Source: Rubellimicrobium mesophilum DSM 19309 (lineage in GTDB: Bacteria; Pseudomonadota; Alphaproteobacteria; Rhodobacterales; Rhodobacteraceae). Taken from it: a stretch of 64,000 bases of DNA. The notes under the pieces were generated by a model. The model did no database searches. It was not told where the DNA came from and was given only the letters and a program-made list of their open reading frames with translations. Made by a program: the position numbers and the translations under genes. Location: contig NZ_KK088560.1 of the NCBI RefSeq assembly GCF_000600335.2, forward strand, positions 164,454-228,453. Reading direction: 5' to 3'. Positions 1 through 8,857 of the stretch are shown here, in pieces. How positions within the stretch are numbered: position 1 is the first letter of the stretch; each line of letters starts with the position of its first letter.

Positions 1-77
1 GACGGTTTGCGTCAGCATCTCACGGGGCTGCGACCCGCGCCTTGATTTGAGGGCCGGACGGCCCCAGACTCTCTCCC

Positions 78-428
78 ATGTCCATCCTGCCGCCGATCCC
101 CTTTCCGGGGCCCGCCCCCACCGTCGGCCCCACCCAGGTCGCCTTCCACCGCACCGAGTTGAGCGCCATCCTCGCCCTCTACGGGCAAATGGTCGCCGCT
201 GGCGAATGGCGCGACTACGGCATCTCGCACCTGAGGGACGTGGCCGTGTTCGCGGTCTTCCGCAGGACGGCCGAGACGCCGCTCTACCGGATCGAGAAGC
301 GGCCCGCGCTCCGCAGCAGGCAGGGGCAATATGCGGTGATCGGGGCCGAGGGGCAGGTGCTCCGGCGCGGCCACGACCTCGGACAGGTGCTGAGGGTCAT
401 CGCGCCCAAGCCGAAGCTGGTGGAGTAG
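78..428 (+). CDS. DUF2794 domain-containing protein
   Basis: This 116-residue protein is recognisable as the short DUF2794 family, which is widespread in Alphaproteobacteria and has no established function. The protein starts MSILPPIPFP and has no signal peptide or membrane segment, so it is probably cytoplasmic. The central part carries the typical aromatic and charged pattern (ALYGQMVAAGEWRDYGI, then YRIEKRP and GQYAVIG). It ends three bases before the convergent NlpC/P60 gene, so the two share essentially no intergenic space. The family assignment rests on remembered sequence resemblance; the function is unknown. Confidence 0.85.
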   Translation: MSILPPIPFPGPAPTVGPTQVAFHRTELSAILALYGQMVAAGEWRDYGISHLRDVAVFAVFRRTAETPLYRIEKRPALRSRQGQYAVIGAEGQVLRRGHDLGQVLRVIAPKPKLVE

Positions 429-431
429 CCC

Positions 432-1253
432 TCAGGGCCGCCGGCGAGCCACGACCTCGCCGTCGCCCTGCGCCCTGATTCGCAGGATCGCCTTGTCCAG
501 GTCCTCGTAGGCCACGGCCATGTGGTGGGCGTTGGCGTGGATCAGCGTCCCCTCGTCCACGGCCATGGCGACGTGACCCTTCCAGAAGAGGAGGTCGCCG
601 CGCCGGAGGAGCTCGCCCTCGGGGATGGCGGCGCCCAGGGCCTGCTGGAGGTCGCTGTCGCCGGGGCAGGCGATCCCGCAGGCGAGGAGCGCCGCCTGCA
701 CGAGGCCGGAGCAGTCGATCCCCAGGACCGAGTTGCCACCCCAGAGGTAGGGCACGCCGAAATGGAGCTGCGCCACGGCGGCCGGGTCGGTGAAGGGACG
801 GTCGAGGGGGCGGAGGTGAGGCTTGGGGATGTAGCCCTCGGGCGTTTCCCAGAATTTCCGGCCCTCGGCCTCGACCGTGACCAGAGCGCCGAAGGAGAGG
901 TGCCGGAGGTCGGGGCTCTTCATGTCGTCGTCGCGGTAGAGATGGGTGGCGGGGACGGCCACCCGGTGCGTCGGCGCGCGGGCCGGGCCGAGCGAGACCG
1001 CCGTGACGTAGCCGACGTAGCCGTCGCGCCCCGCCTCGACGAAGGCGAAGCCGTCGCGGGTCTCGTAGACCGTGACCGCCTCGCCCCAGAGGAGCTGGCG
1101 GTCGCGCATCCCCCCCGGCGAGCCGTCGAGGTCGGCCACGGGGACGGCGACGCGGCGGGGCTCGCCCGCGACGAAGCGGGCGGCCTCGACCTGGCCGCGC
1201 AGGCGTTCGGCGGCGACGCGGCCGTTGGCGGGGGTGAGGCGCGAGTCGGTCAC
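432..1253 (-). CDS. NlpC/P60 family peptidoglycan endopeptidase
   Basis: Predicted 273-residue cysteine peptidase of the NlpC/P60 family, which cuts peptide stems of peptidoglycan. The N-terminal two thirds look like SH3-type binding modules (GFAFVEAGRDGYVGYV and FGALVTVEAEGRKFWETPEGYIP). The catalytic domain follows, with the nucleophile in DCSGLV (about Cys181), His in KGHVAMA (about 227) and a third polar residue in LIHANAHH. The GTG start overlaps the stop of the upstream M17 aminopeptidase as GTGA, so the two are translationally coupled; the much longer open frame upstream is only a shadow of the aminopeptidase gene. No signal peptide is evident, so export or a cytoplasmic recycling role is open. 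The pairing of an M17 peptidase with an NlpC/P60 protein suggests joint murein-peptide turnover, which is an inference. Confidence 0.9.
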   Translation of the reverse strand: MTDSRLTPANGRVAAERLRGQVEAARFVAGEPRRVAVPVADLDGSPGGMRDRQLLWGEAVTVYETRDGFAFVEAGRDGYVGYVTAVSLGPARAPTHRVAVPATHLYRDDDMKSPDLRHLSFGALVTVEAEGRKFWETPEGYIPKPHLRPLDRPFTDPAAVAQLHFGVPYLWGGNSVLGIDCSGLVQAALLACGIACPGDSDLQQALGAAIPEGELLRRGDLLFWKGHVAMAVDEGTLIHANAHHMAVAYEDLDKAILRIRAQGDGEVVARRRP

Positions 1254-2635
1254 AGGCCGAGCGCCTCGGGCAGGGCGGCGAGGAGGGCCCGGGCGCCCAT
1301 CATGAGGCCGCCCTTGGAACGGCCGGGGGCATTCGACTGCGACCAGGCGAAGATGTCGAAGTGGCAGTAGCGCGGGGGCGCGAAGCGGCGCAGGAACAAG
1401 GCTGCCGTGATCGCGCCGGCCATGCCGCCTGAGGGGGCGTTGTCGAGGTCGGCGATGCCGGGCTCGATCATCGACTCGTAGGCCTCGTGGAAGGGGAGGC
1501 GCCAGACGGGGTCGGCCCAGTCCTTGCCACCGCGCGCGAGGGCGGTCGCGAGGTCCTCGTCGTCGGTGAAGAAGGGGGCGAGGTCCGGGCCCACGGCGAC
1601 GCGGGCGGCCCCCGTGAGGGTCGCGAAGGTGACGGTGAGGCCGGGCTCGCCCTCGGCTGCCAGCGCCAGGGCGTCGGCGAGGACGAGTCGGCCTTCGGCG
1701 TCGGTGTTGTTGACCTCGACCGTCAGGCCCTTGCGCGAGCGGAGGATGTCGCCGGGGCGGAAGGCGTCGGAGCCGATGGCGTTCTCGACCGCCGGGATCA
1801 GGACGCGCAGGCGCAGCGGCAGGCCTAGGCCCATTATGGCCTTGGCGAGGCCCAGGACCGTCGCCGCGCCGCCCATGTCCTTCTTCATGGTGAGCATTGA
1901 GGCCGAGGGCTTGATGTCGAGGCCGCCGGTGTCGAAGCAGACGCCCTTGCCGATGAGCGTGAGCTGCGGGCCGTCGCCGCCCCAGATCAGGTCGATCAGG
2001 CGCGGCGCCCGATGGGGCGCGGCGGCGCGGCCGACCGTGTGGATCAGCGGGAAGTTCTCCGCGAGGAGGTCGTCGCCCACGGTGACGCGGATCGTGGCGC
2101 CGGCCTCCTCGGCCACTTGGCGGGCGGCGGCCTCGAGCTCGGCGGGACCCATGTCGTTCGAGGGGGTGTTGATGAGGTCGCGGGTCAGCCACTCGGCGGC
2201 GGCCAGCGTCTCCAGCCGCGCGGCGTCGACCCCCTCGGGGGCGACGAGGCGGGCCTTGGGCGGGGTCTGGTCCTTGTAGCGGGCGAAGCGGTAGCCTTCG
2301 AGGAGCCAGCCGAGGGCGCCTTCGCGGAGCTCGCGCTCGGGGAGGTTGCCGTCGAGGCGGTAGGCGCCCTCGGGGAGCTTCGCGACCGCCTTGGCGAGGG
2401 CGAAGCGCTCGCGCCCGCGCCTCTCGGGCTTGCCCCGGCCGACGAGCGCGTGGGCAAGGCCACCCTCCCCCGGCAGCAGCGCGACCTCGCCCGAGCCCGC
2501 CTTGAAGCCCAGGGTGCGCGCCCAGGCGGCCTGCTCAGGCGGCAGCGCGTCCAGGGCGGCGTCGAGCCCCTCGGGCTCCACGGCGAGGAGGGGGATGGCG
2601 TCGGGCGCGTCGGGGGCGAAGCTGGGGGCGGTCAT
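1250..2635 (-). CDS. leucyl aminopeptidase family protein (M17)
   Basis: Cytosolic M17 metallo-aminopeptidase of 461 residues, which removes N-terminal residues from peptides using two divalent metals. The family signature NTDAEGRL is intact, and the metal and catalytic region GKGVCFDTGGLDIKP with the downstream KKDMGGAA is present. The N-terminal third is the variable regulatory domain. The ATG at 2635 is preceded by a long leader, and the upstream in-frame extension overlaps the divergent carbonic anhydrase gene, so it was rejected. The gene is the first of a two-gene operon with the NlpC/P60 gene (GTGA overlap). The length is slightly short of classical PepA (about 500 residues), typical of the second M17 type in Rhodobacterales. 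Confidence 0.92.
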   Translation of the reverse strand: MTAPSFAPDAPDAIPLLAVEPEGLDAALDALPPEQAAWARTLGFKAGSGEVALLPGEGGLAHALVGRGKPERRGRERFALAKAVAKLPEGAYRLDGNLPERELREGALGWLLEGYRFARYKDQTPPKARLVAPEGVDAARLETLAAAEWLTRDLINTPSNDMGPAELEAAARQVAEEAGATIRVTVGDDLLAENFPLIHTVGRAAAPHRAPRLIDLIWGGDGPQLTLIGKGVCFDTGGLDIKPSASMLTMKKDMGGAATVLGLAKAIMGLGLPLRLRVLIPAVENAIGSDAFRPGDILRSRKGLTVEVNNTDAEGRLVLADALALAAEGEPGLTVTFATLTGAARVAVGPDLAPFFTDDEDLATALARGGKDWADPVWRLPFHEAYESMIEPGIADLDNAPSGGMAGAITAALFLRRFAPPRYCHFDIFAWSQSNAPGRSKGGLMMGARALLAALPEALGL

Positions 2636-2755
2636 GGGGCCTCGGGTATGGCGGTCGGGCGCAGACCCTAGCCCCGCGCGCCGCCGCCGCAAGCCCACGT
2701 TGCGTCCCGGCCGCGATTCGGCCCATATGGCGCCGCTGCTGACGCGAGGACACCG

Positions 2756-3400
2756 ATGCCGATCCGCCCCCTGCCCGAATACCTCGTCCGCCGCTATCAT
2801 GGTTGGAGGGCCACCACCTACAACGAGAACCGCGCCTGGTACCGCCACCTCGCCGACGAGGGGCAGCACCCGCGCGCCATGGTGATCTCGTGCTGCGACA
2901 GCCGGGTGCACGTCACCTCGATCTTCGGGGCGGATTCGGGCGAGTTCTTCATCCACCGCAACATCGCCAACCTCGTCCCCTCGTTCCAGCCGGACGCCGG
3001 GCACCACGGGACCTCGGCGGCGGTGGAATACGCGGTCCGCAGCCTCCGGGTCGCGCACCTGATCGTGCTCGGCCATTCGCAGTGCGGGGGGGTGAAGGGC
3101 TGCTACGACATGTGCGAGGGCCACGCGCCCGAGCTCGACGAGTCGACCAGCTTCATCGGGCGCTGGATGGACATCCTGCGGCCCGGCTACGAGACGCTGC
3201 CGCCGGGCGACGACGCGGAGCGGATCGAGGCGCTGGAGAAGGCGGCGGTGATGGTGTCGCTGAAGAACCTGATGACCTTCCCCTTCGTGCGCCAGGCCGT
3301 CGAGGACGGGCGGCTGACGCTGCACGGGCTCTGGCACCACATCCGCGAGGGGACGCTGGAGGGGTGGGACCCGGAGCGGGGGAGCTTCGTGACGCTGTGA
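2756..3400 (+). CDS. beta-class carbonic anhydrase
   Basis: Zinc enzyme of 214 residues that interconverts CO2 and bicarbonate. The beta-class zinc ligands are visible: Cys47 in CDSR (with the Asp48-Arg50 dyad), then His107 and Cys110 in GHSQCGG. The length is normal for bacterial beta carbonic anhydrases. The gene stands alone, divergent from the M17 aminopeptidase, and is followed by about 700 bases of non-coding DNA. No signal peptide is seen, so it is cytoplasmic and probably supplies bicarbonate for carboxylases. Confidence 0.95.
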   Translation: MPIRPLPEYLVRRYHGWRATTYNENRAWYRHLADEGQHPRAMVISCCDSRVHVTSIFGADSGEFFIHRNIANLVPSFQPDAGHHGTSAAVEYAVRSLRVAHLIVLGHSQCGGVKGCYDMCEGHAPELDESTSFIGRWMDILRPGYETLPPGDDAERIEALEKAAVMVSLKNLMTFPFVRQAVEDGRLTLHGLWHHIREGTLEGWDPERGSFVTL

Positions 3401-3745
3401 GCGAGGGGGGCTTGCCATAGGGCCGGAGCCGGGGGGCTTCGGACCGGGAGGCGGGGTCCCCAAATGAAATCTAATCCCGCGGGGCCTCCGGGTTGCGTGG
3501 GCCCGGTGCCAAGGGGCTTGCCACGCCTGTCCGGACCGCCTCTTCGGCGGGCTTGAGTCTATGGAAGGGCCGGGGAGGATCTCCCGTCCTGGTATGTGGG
3601 CGGCTCAACGGGGCGCGCCGAAGGGGTGCCTGCTCATGGTCTCCGTGGCCCGGGGCTGGGCCGGGCTCTCTGATGGGTCTGCGAATCAGTATGCCGGAGC
3701 GGGGTTAACGAGTGGTGAACGGGGCGTTCGGTGGGGGTGGGGGGG

Positions 3746-3809
3746 ACGCAACACCCCGGGAGCAAGGGGTTGATCCGTCTGCAAAACCACTCCGGCCGGG
3801 GTGTTGCGT
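3746..3809. repeat. 14-bp perfect inverted repeat
   Basis: The arms ACGCAACACCCCGG (3746-3759) and its exact reverse complement (3796-3809) are separated by 36 bases. The spacer is less GC-rich than the surroundings. It could form a long hairpin or mark the ends of a small mobile or REP-like element; nothing between the arms is coding. Confidence 0.75.
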
Positions 3810-3867
3810 GGCCCGGCAGGGTGCGCTCCACCGCACCAAGCGGCGGTGATTCGGGCGGGGGACGAGG

Positions 3868-3890
3868 AGGGTGCGCTGGAAGCGCACCCT
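3868..3890. repeat. REP-like palindrome with AGGGTGCGCT arms
   Basis: Perfect 10-bp stem: AGGGTGCGCT at 3868-3877 and AGCGCACCCT at 3881-3890, with a three-base loop, followed by ACGG. A further copy of the left arm lies at 3818-3827. Palindromes of this GGTGCGC...GCGCACCCTACG type are familiar between genes in Rhodobacterales. Confidence 0.7.
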
Positions 3891-3929
3891 ACGGGGGACC
3901 GGTCGGCGTCGTGCGGGGCTCGGGCGTCG

Positions 3930-3955
3930 CGTGGCGGGGTGAGCCCCGCCCTACG
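3930..3955. repeat. half-copy of the GGCGGGGTGAACCCC repeat
   Basis: The 26 bases here match the right arm of the inverted repeat at 55886-55911 with only a few differences (CGTGGCGGGGTGAGCCCCGC against CATGGCGGGGTGAACCCCAC). The core GGCGGGG-TGA-GCCCCGCC is itself palindromic. It is evidence of one dispersed repeat family in this genome. Confidence 0.65.
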
Positions 3956-4080
3956 GGAATCGGCGCTAGGTCGCCTGCGGTCGGACCAGGGCGCAGCGAT
4001 GGTTGCGGTCCTGTCCCGCTTCCTGCCCCTCGCAGGGGCTCGGGGCCTTCGTCGTTCGAAGCAGCCCCCCGGGCGGTTTC

Positions 4081-4104
4081 GTCCCCGCCCGGATGGGCGG
4101 GGAC
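4081..4104 (-). terminator. hairpin downstream of asd
   Basis: A perfect 10-bp stem (GTCCCCGCCC and GGGCGGGGAC) with a four-base loop, six bases past the asd stop on its transcript. There is no T-run, so it may act as a 3' end stabiliser or with help rather than as a classical intrinsic terminator. Confidence 0.55.
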
Positions 4105-4110
4105 CACTCC

Positions 4111-5133
4111 TCAGCCCTTCTTCAGCACCCGCTGGCCGAGCACCTCGGCGATCTGCACCGCGTTGAGGGCGGCGCCCTTCCTCAGGTTGTCCGAGACGAT
4201 CCACATGTTCAGGCCGTTCTCGATGGTCCCGTCCTGGCGGATGCGGCTGATGTAGGTGGCGTATTCGCCCACGCACTCGATGGGCGTGACGTAGCCGCCG
4301 GGCTCGCGCTTATCCACGACGAGGCAGCCGGGGGCCTCGCGCAGGATATCGCGCGCCTCCTCCTCGTCGAGGAAGTCCTCGAACTCGACGTTCACCGCCT
4401 CGCTGTGGCCGACGAAGACCGGGACGCGGACGCAGGTGGCCGTGACCTTGATCGAGGGGTCGAGGATCTTCTTGGTCTCGACCGTCATCTTCCACTCTTC
4501 GCGCGTCTGGCCGTCCTCCATGAAGGAGTCGATGTGGGGGATGACGTTGAAGGCGATCTGGCGCGGGTAGACCGAGGGCTCGACCTCCTGGCCGGGGACG
4601 TAGACGCCCTTGGTCTGGTTCCAGAGCTCGTCGATGGCCTCCTTGCCGGTGCCGGAGACGGACTGGTAGGTCGATACGACGACGCGCTTGATCTTGGCGC
4701 GGTCGTGGAGCGGCTTGAGCGCCACCACCATCTGCGCCGTGGAGCAGTTGGGGTTGGCGATGATGTTCTTGCGGCCGTAGCCCATCACCGCGTCGGCGTT
4801 GACCTCGGGCACCACCAGCGGGACCTCGGGGTCGTAGCGGTAGAGCGAGGAGTTGTCGATCACGATGCAGCCGGACGCGGCCGCCTTGGGGGCGTACTGC
4901 TTCGTGGCGTCCGAGCCGATGGCGAAGAGGGCGATGTCCCAGCCGGTGAAGTCGAACTGGTCGAGGTCCTGGGTCTTGAGGGTTCGGTCGCCGAAGCTCA
5001 CCTCGGTCCCCAGCGATTTCCGGCTGGCGAGAGCGGCGATCTCGTCCACCGGGAATTCCCGCTCGGCCAGGATGTTGAGCATCTCGCGCCCCACGTTGCC
5101 CGTGGCGCCGACGACGACGACCTTGTAGCCCAT
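4111..5133 (-). CDS. asd: aspartate-semialdehyde dehydrogenase
   Basis: Enzyme of 340 residues that reduces aspartyl phosphate to aspartate semialdehyde with NADPH, the branch point to lysine/diaminopimelate, threonine and methionine. The N-terminal NADP fold GATGNVGREM is present. The catalytic Cys lies in ANPNCSTAQMV, preceded by NSS, with the conserved stretches QSVSGTGKEA and VRVPVFVGHSEAVN. The start MGYKVVVVG was chosen because it directly begins the Rossmann strand and has an AAAGGGGACC-like ribosome binding site; the longer frame upstream adds non-homologous sequence. Single-gene unit with a hairpin after it. Together with dapE at 54.6-55.8 kb it serves the diaminopimelate pathway. 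Confidence 0.97.
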   Translation of the reverse strand: MGYKVVVVGATGNVGREMLNILAEREFPVDEIAALASRKSLGTEVSFGDRTLKTQDLDQFDFTGWDIALFAIGSDATKQYAPKAAASGCIVIDNSSLYRYDPEVPLVVPEVNADAVMGYGRKNIIANPNCSTAQMVVALKPLHDRAKIKRVVVSTYQSVSGTGKEAIDELWNQTKGVYVPGQEVEPSVYPRQIAFNVIPHIDSFMEDGQTREEWKMTVETKKILDPSIKVTATCVRVPVFVGHSEAVNVEFEDFLDEEEARDILREAPGCLVVDKREPGGYVTPIECVGEYATYISRIRQDGTIENGLNMWIVSDNLRKGAALNAVQIAEVLGQRVLKKG

Positions 5134-5191
5134 CTTTGGTCCCCTTTCGAATCGGACGCCTCTTAAGGCAGGGCGCGGGAAGGCGAAAGGG

Positions 5192-6361
5192 TCAGTCCGC
5201 GCGGTCGCGGGCGAGGAGGTAGGCGAGGAGACCCAGCGCCACGACGGCGGCGAAGAAGAGGAAGAGCGCGCGGTAGGCCTGCGTGGGGTCGGCGAAGGCG
5301 CCATGGATGGGACGGGAGGCGAACTGCATGAGGCCCGCGCCGCCGATGCCGAACATGTTGACGAGGGTGACGCCCCGGCCCGTCAGGTGCGGGGGGACGA
5401 AGGCGCGGGCATGCGCCATGATGAGCGGGAAGGCCGAGCCGCAGAAGCCCGCGACCGCGAGGAGGAGCGTCGCCCGGCCGAGGCTCGCCCCCGGGTTCGC
5501 GGCCAGCAGGAGGAGCGCCGCGAGGACCACGGCGTTGCCGGCCCAGACCACCCACTTGCGCGTCCCGAAAAGGCGGTCCGCCGGGCCGTAGGCGAAGTTG
5601 CCCGCCACCATGGCGAGGCCCATGGCGAGCGTCACCCAGCCGATCACGCCCGCGTCCGCGCCATGGAGGTCGCGGGCGAAGGGGCCTGCCCAGAGGCCTC
5701 GGAGCGAGGCGGCGGGGCCGTAGCCCGCGAACATCATCAAGAGGATCGGCCAGAGCGCCCGCATCCGCAGGAGGTCGAGGACCGAGCCGCGCGTGGGGCC
5801 GTCGGGGCCGCGCGGCGGGTCGGTGACGGCGAGCCAGAGGAGGGCGGCGACGAGGAGGGTGACCGCCGCGAGGCCGCCGAGGGCCGCGCGCCAGCCCACG
5901 GCACCCACCAGCGCGGCGAGGGGCGCGGCGGAGAGGACGTTGCCGAGGCTCCCGAGGCCGAGGGTCATGCCCGCCAGCGTGGCGAAGATCGCGGGCGGGT
6001 AGACCCGGGCGAAGATGACGTAGGCGGCCATCAGGACCGGCGAGCAGCCCGCCCCGATCAGCGCCATGGCGAGCATGACCTGGCCGGGCGTCTGGGCCAG
6101 CGCGAAGAGCAGGGCCCCACCCCCGCCCGCGAGCCCCAGGACCGAGGCCACCGTGCGGCGCGGTCCCATGCGGTCGAGCGCGGCGCCCACGGGAATCTGC
6201 ATGGCGGCGAAGGCCAGGAACCAGAGCCCGGAGGCCCAGGCGAGGTCGCCCGCCGTGGCGCCGAGGTCGCGGCCGAGGTCCGGCGTCAGGACCGCCAGGA
6301 AGGCGCGGTAGAACTGCGAGAGGACATAGGCCCCGGCGAGGCAGGCGATCCCGACCTTCAT
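5192..6361 (-). CDS. MFS transporter
   Basis: A 389-residue inner-membrane carrier with about 12 hydrophobic segments. The first segment (GIACLAGAYVLSQFYRAFLAV) is followed by the motif-A-like loop LDRMGPRRTV between segments 2 and 3, typical of the major facilitator superfamily. The ATG at 6361 was preferred over an in-frame start 52 codons upstream because it begins just before the first membrane helix and follows a CGGAGGT-type ribosome binding site. The upstream stretch is hydrophilic and unlike the family. It resembles nitrate/cyanate-type or general metabolite MFS proteins; the substrate cannot be assigned. Confidence 0.85.
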   Translation of the reverse strand: MKVGIACLAGAYVLSQFYRAFLAVLTPDLGRDLGATAGDLAWASGLWFLAFAAMQIPVGAALDRMGPRRTVASVLGLAGGGGALLFALAQTPGQVMLAMALIGAGCSPVLMAAYVIFARVYPPAIFATLAGMTLGLGSLGNVLSAAPLAALVGAVGWRAALGGLAAVTLLVAALLWLAVTDPPRGPDGPTRGSVLDLLRMRALWPILLMMFAGYGPAASLRGLWAGPFARDLHGADAGVIGWVTLAMGLAMVAGNFAYGPADRLFGTRKWVVWAGNAVVLAALLLLAANPGASLGRATLLLAVAGFCGSAFPLIMAHARAFVPPHLTGRGVTLVNMFGIGGAGLMQFASRPIHGAFADPTQAYRALFLFFAAVVALGLLAYLLARDRAD

Positions 6362-6592
6362 GACCTCCGCCGGTCCCCTTTCCTCCGCGTCGGCGGCCAA
6401 GGTGGAGCGCCGGGACAGGAAGGGCAAGGCGTCGAGGCGGGGCCGCTGGTCGCAGCCCCGCCATTCACCTCTCAACGACCGGGCTGGGCGCTCGGCGGAG
6501 TTCCCGCCCGGCGTCACTCGGAAACCGGCACTCGTTACGCAGGCTCAACGCCCCTCCCGAGGCGGGGTTGCGGGCCCCGGACCTTGGTCCGA

Positions 6593-7947
6593 TCAGAGCG
6601 CCCGGCTGTGGCGGCCCTCGGGCATGGCGTAGGCGTCGAGCGCCAGCGCGGCGAGGCGCGCGATCAGGCGCGGGGAGCGGACCAGGGCGATGACCTCCCC
6701 GTCGGTGGCGGTCCAGCCGGCGAAGCGGCGGCGCAGCGGCGCGGTCAGGCGCAGGAGGTCGTCGACCGGGACGCCGTGCGCCGCAGCGATCTCGGGCAGG
6801 TCGAGCTCGAAGCGGCACATCAGCCGCTCGATCATGTCGGCGCGCAGCATGTCGTCGGCGCTCATGGCGTGGCCGCGCTCGGTGGCCAGGCGGCCCCTCT
6901 TGATCGCCTGCGCGTAGGAGGAGGAGGTCGAGGCGTTCTGCGTGTAGCCCTGCGGATAGCGCGAGATGGCCGAGGCGCCCAGGCCGATGAGCACCTGCGA
7001 GCCGTCCTCGGTGTAGCCCTGGAAGTTGCGGCGCATCCGCCCCTCGCGCGAGGCGACCTCCAGCGGGTCCCCCTCGCGGGCGAAGTGGTCGATGCCGACC
7101 TCCTTGTAGCCGTCCCAGACCAGCATCCGCGCGGCGGCCTCGAAGAGGTCGAGCCGCTCCTCGGAGTCGGGGAGGGCGGTCGCGTCGATCAGGACCTGCC
7201 GCTTGGCCATCCAGGGGACGTGCGCGTAGCCGTAGAGCGCGAGGCGGTCGGGCGAGAGCGAGAGCAGCTTCTGGACCGAGGCCGCCATGCGCCCGCGCGT
7301 CTGGTGCGGCAGGCCGTAGAGCATGTCCATGCTGAGGCTGCGGACGCCCTGGTCGCGGATCATGTCCACCACGTCGCGGGTGAGCTCGTAGGGCTGGGCG
7401 CGGCCGATGGCGTCCTGCACCACGGGATCGAAGTCCTGCACGCCGACCGAGGCGCGGGTGAGCCCCGCCGCGCCGAGACGCGCAGGCGGGCTTCGTCCAC
7501 CTCGGTCGGGTCGATCTCGACGGAGAAGCTCAGGTCCTTCGCCGGGGGGCGGAAGGCGTTGAGGGCGTCGCAGAGCTCGGCGAGCATCCCGGCGGGCAGG
7601 ATCGTGGGGGTGCCGCCGCCCAGGTGGATCGCCGCGACCTCCACGTCGGGGCGCAGGTGGCGGCCCACCAGCGCGAGCTCGGCCCTGATCTGCGCGAGGT
7701 AGGGGATCAGCGGGCGGTCGGTCTGCGTGCCCTGCGTGCGGCAGGCGCAGAACCAGCAGAGCCGCCGGCAGTAGGGGATGTGGACGTAGAGCGAGATGCG
7801 GGCGCCCGCCGGGACCGCCTCGATCCAGCCCGTCGTCTCGGCGGGCCCGACGGTTGCGCCGAAATGATTGGCGGGCGGGTAGCTGGTGTAGCGCGGGGCG
7901 CGTGCGTCAAAGAGACCCAGGGCCCTCAGTTGGTCATGCAAGGGCAT
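6593..7947 (-). pseudogene. hemN: oxygen-independent coproporphyrinogen III oxidase HemN, frameshifted
   Basis: Radical-SAM enzyme of anaerobic haem synthesis, converting coproporphyrinogen III to protoporphyrinogen IX. The N-terminal half (MPLHDQLRAL) has the YVHIPYC..LCWFCAC iron-sulphur cluster motif and HLGGGTPT. The C-terminal half continues in another frame from GLTRASVGVQDFDP. The reading frame is lost near 7474, where one G appears to be missing from TCGG(G)CGCGG; adding it restores about 451 residues, the family's normal length. All motifs on both sides are intact, so a sequence error is more likely than decay. It is divergent from fnrL, the arrangement known from Rhodobacter (hemZ-fnrL). 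The cofactors and products serve haem for the adjacent cbb3 oxidase. Confidence 0.9.
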
Positions 7948-8044
7948 TGCAAACCCTGTCGGAAATAGCGTTATGAGGGCCCTGGCCGGCCCTGATCCCT
8001 TGATCCCCGGCCTGTCCTGCCGCACGATCACATGCGAGGCGCCC

Positions 8045-8833
8045 ATGCCGTTCGACCAGAGGCTGTCCCGAACCGTGACCTCTTCCGCCCCGGTCCCGAA
8101 GCTCAAGAACGTCGAGGTGGAGTGCGCGGGCTGCCCCATCCGGCACCGCGCCGTCTGCGCCCGTTGCGACGCGGAGGATCTCCAGCGGCTCGAGGAGATC
8201 AAGTATTACCGCACCTACGAGGCCGGGCAGGCCATTGCCTGGGCCGGTGACGAGATGGGCTTCGTGGGCTCGGTCGTGCGGGGCGTGGCGACGATCAGCC
8301 AGACCATGGCGGACGGCCGCAAGCAGATGGTGGGCCTCCTGCTGCCCTCGGACTTCATCGGCCGCCCGGGCCGCTCCTCCACGCCCTACGACGTGACGGC
8401 GGTCAGCGAGGTCACGCTCTGCTGCTTCCGCCGCAAGCCCTTCGAGCAGCTCCTGGTGAGCACCCCCGCCGTGGCGGAGCGGCTCCTCGACATGGCGCTC
8501 GACGAGCTGGATGCGGCGCGGGAGTGGATGCTGATCCTGGGCCGCAAGACGGCGCGGGAGAAGATCGCCTCCCTCCTCACCATCGTGGCGCGGCGCGAGG
8601 CGACGGTGGGGCTCCCGGCGATCAAGGGCCCGATCGTGATCGACCTGCCGCTGACGCGCGAGGCGATGGCGGACTACCTGGGGCTCACGCTCGAGACGGT
8701 CAGCCGCCAGATCAGCGCCCTCAAGAACGAGGGCGTGATTGAGCTGGACGGCAAGCGCCGCATCGCCGTGCCGGACATCCGCCTCCTGATGGCGGAGACG
8801 GGCGACGACATGGACGGCGGCCTGATCGCCTGA
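8045..8833 (+). CDS. fnrL: FnrL, Crp/Fnr-family oxygen-sensing regulator
   Basis: A 262-residue Crp/Fnr regulator with an oxygen-labile [4Fe-4S] cluster. N-terminal cysteines lie at about 27, 30, 38 and 41 (CAGC...C..C), with another pair near 126-127 in the effector domain. A cyclic-nucleotide-like beta barrel follows, then a dimer helix and a C-terminal HTH with the recognition segment TLETVSRQISALK, close to the E-xx-SR signature that reads TTGA half-sites. The start MPFDQRL is supported by family length; an in-frame ATG 24 codons upstream is less likely. Its neighbours hemN, usp, ccoNOQP and ccoGHIS are classical FnrL targets, and boxes fitting its consensus lie at 9751, 9783 and 15891. 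No clear box lies in its own promoter. Confidence 0.95.
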   Translation: MPFDQRLSRTVTSSAPVPKLKNVEVECAGCPIRHRAVCARCDAEDLQRLEEIKYYRTYEAGQAIAWAGDEMGFVGSVVRGVATISQTMADGRKQMVGLLLPSDFIGRPGRSSTPYDVTAVSEVTLCCFRRKPFEQLLVSTPAVAERLLDMALDELDAAREWMLILGRKTAREKIASLLTIVARREATVGLPAIKGPIVIDLPLTREAMADYLGLTLETVSRQISALKNEGVIELDGKRRIAVPDIRLLMAETGDDMDGGLIA

Positions 8834-8857
8834 CAGCGGCATCCCCTCTCCCATCCC

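Larger units (their letters stand above)
3401..4110. other. long non-coding region with palindromes
   Basis: About 710 bases between the carbonic anhydrase and asd with no convincing gene. Open frames here are short, lack ribosome binding sites and have no family resemblance. What is present is a set of inverted repeats (3746-3809, 3868-3890, 3930-3955) and a perfect hairpin next to the asd stop (4081-4104). One palindrome is a half-copy of the larger element at 55838-55911. Confidence 0.7.

Noticed and set aside
3493..3773. Short open frames in the gap after the carbonic anhydrase
   Set aside because: Two overlapping frames of about 70 codons, without ribosome binding sites or conserved features.
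7948..8044. Possible FNR box between hemN and fnrL (CTGATCCCTTGATC)
   Set aside because: It contains two TTGAT/CTGAT-like halves in the same direction but no TTGAY-N4-RTCAA palindrome, so it does not meet the consensus.
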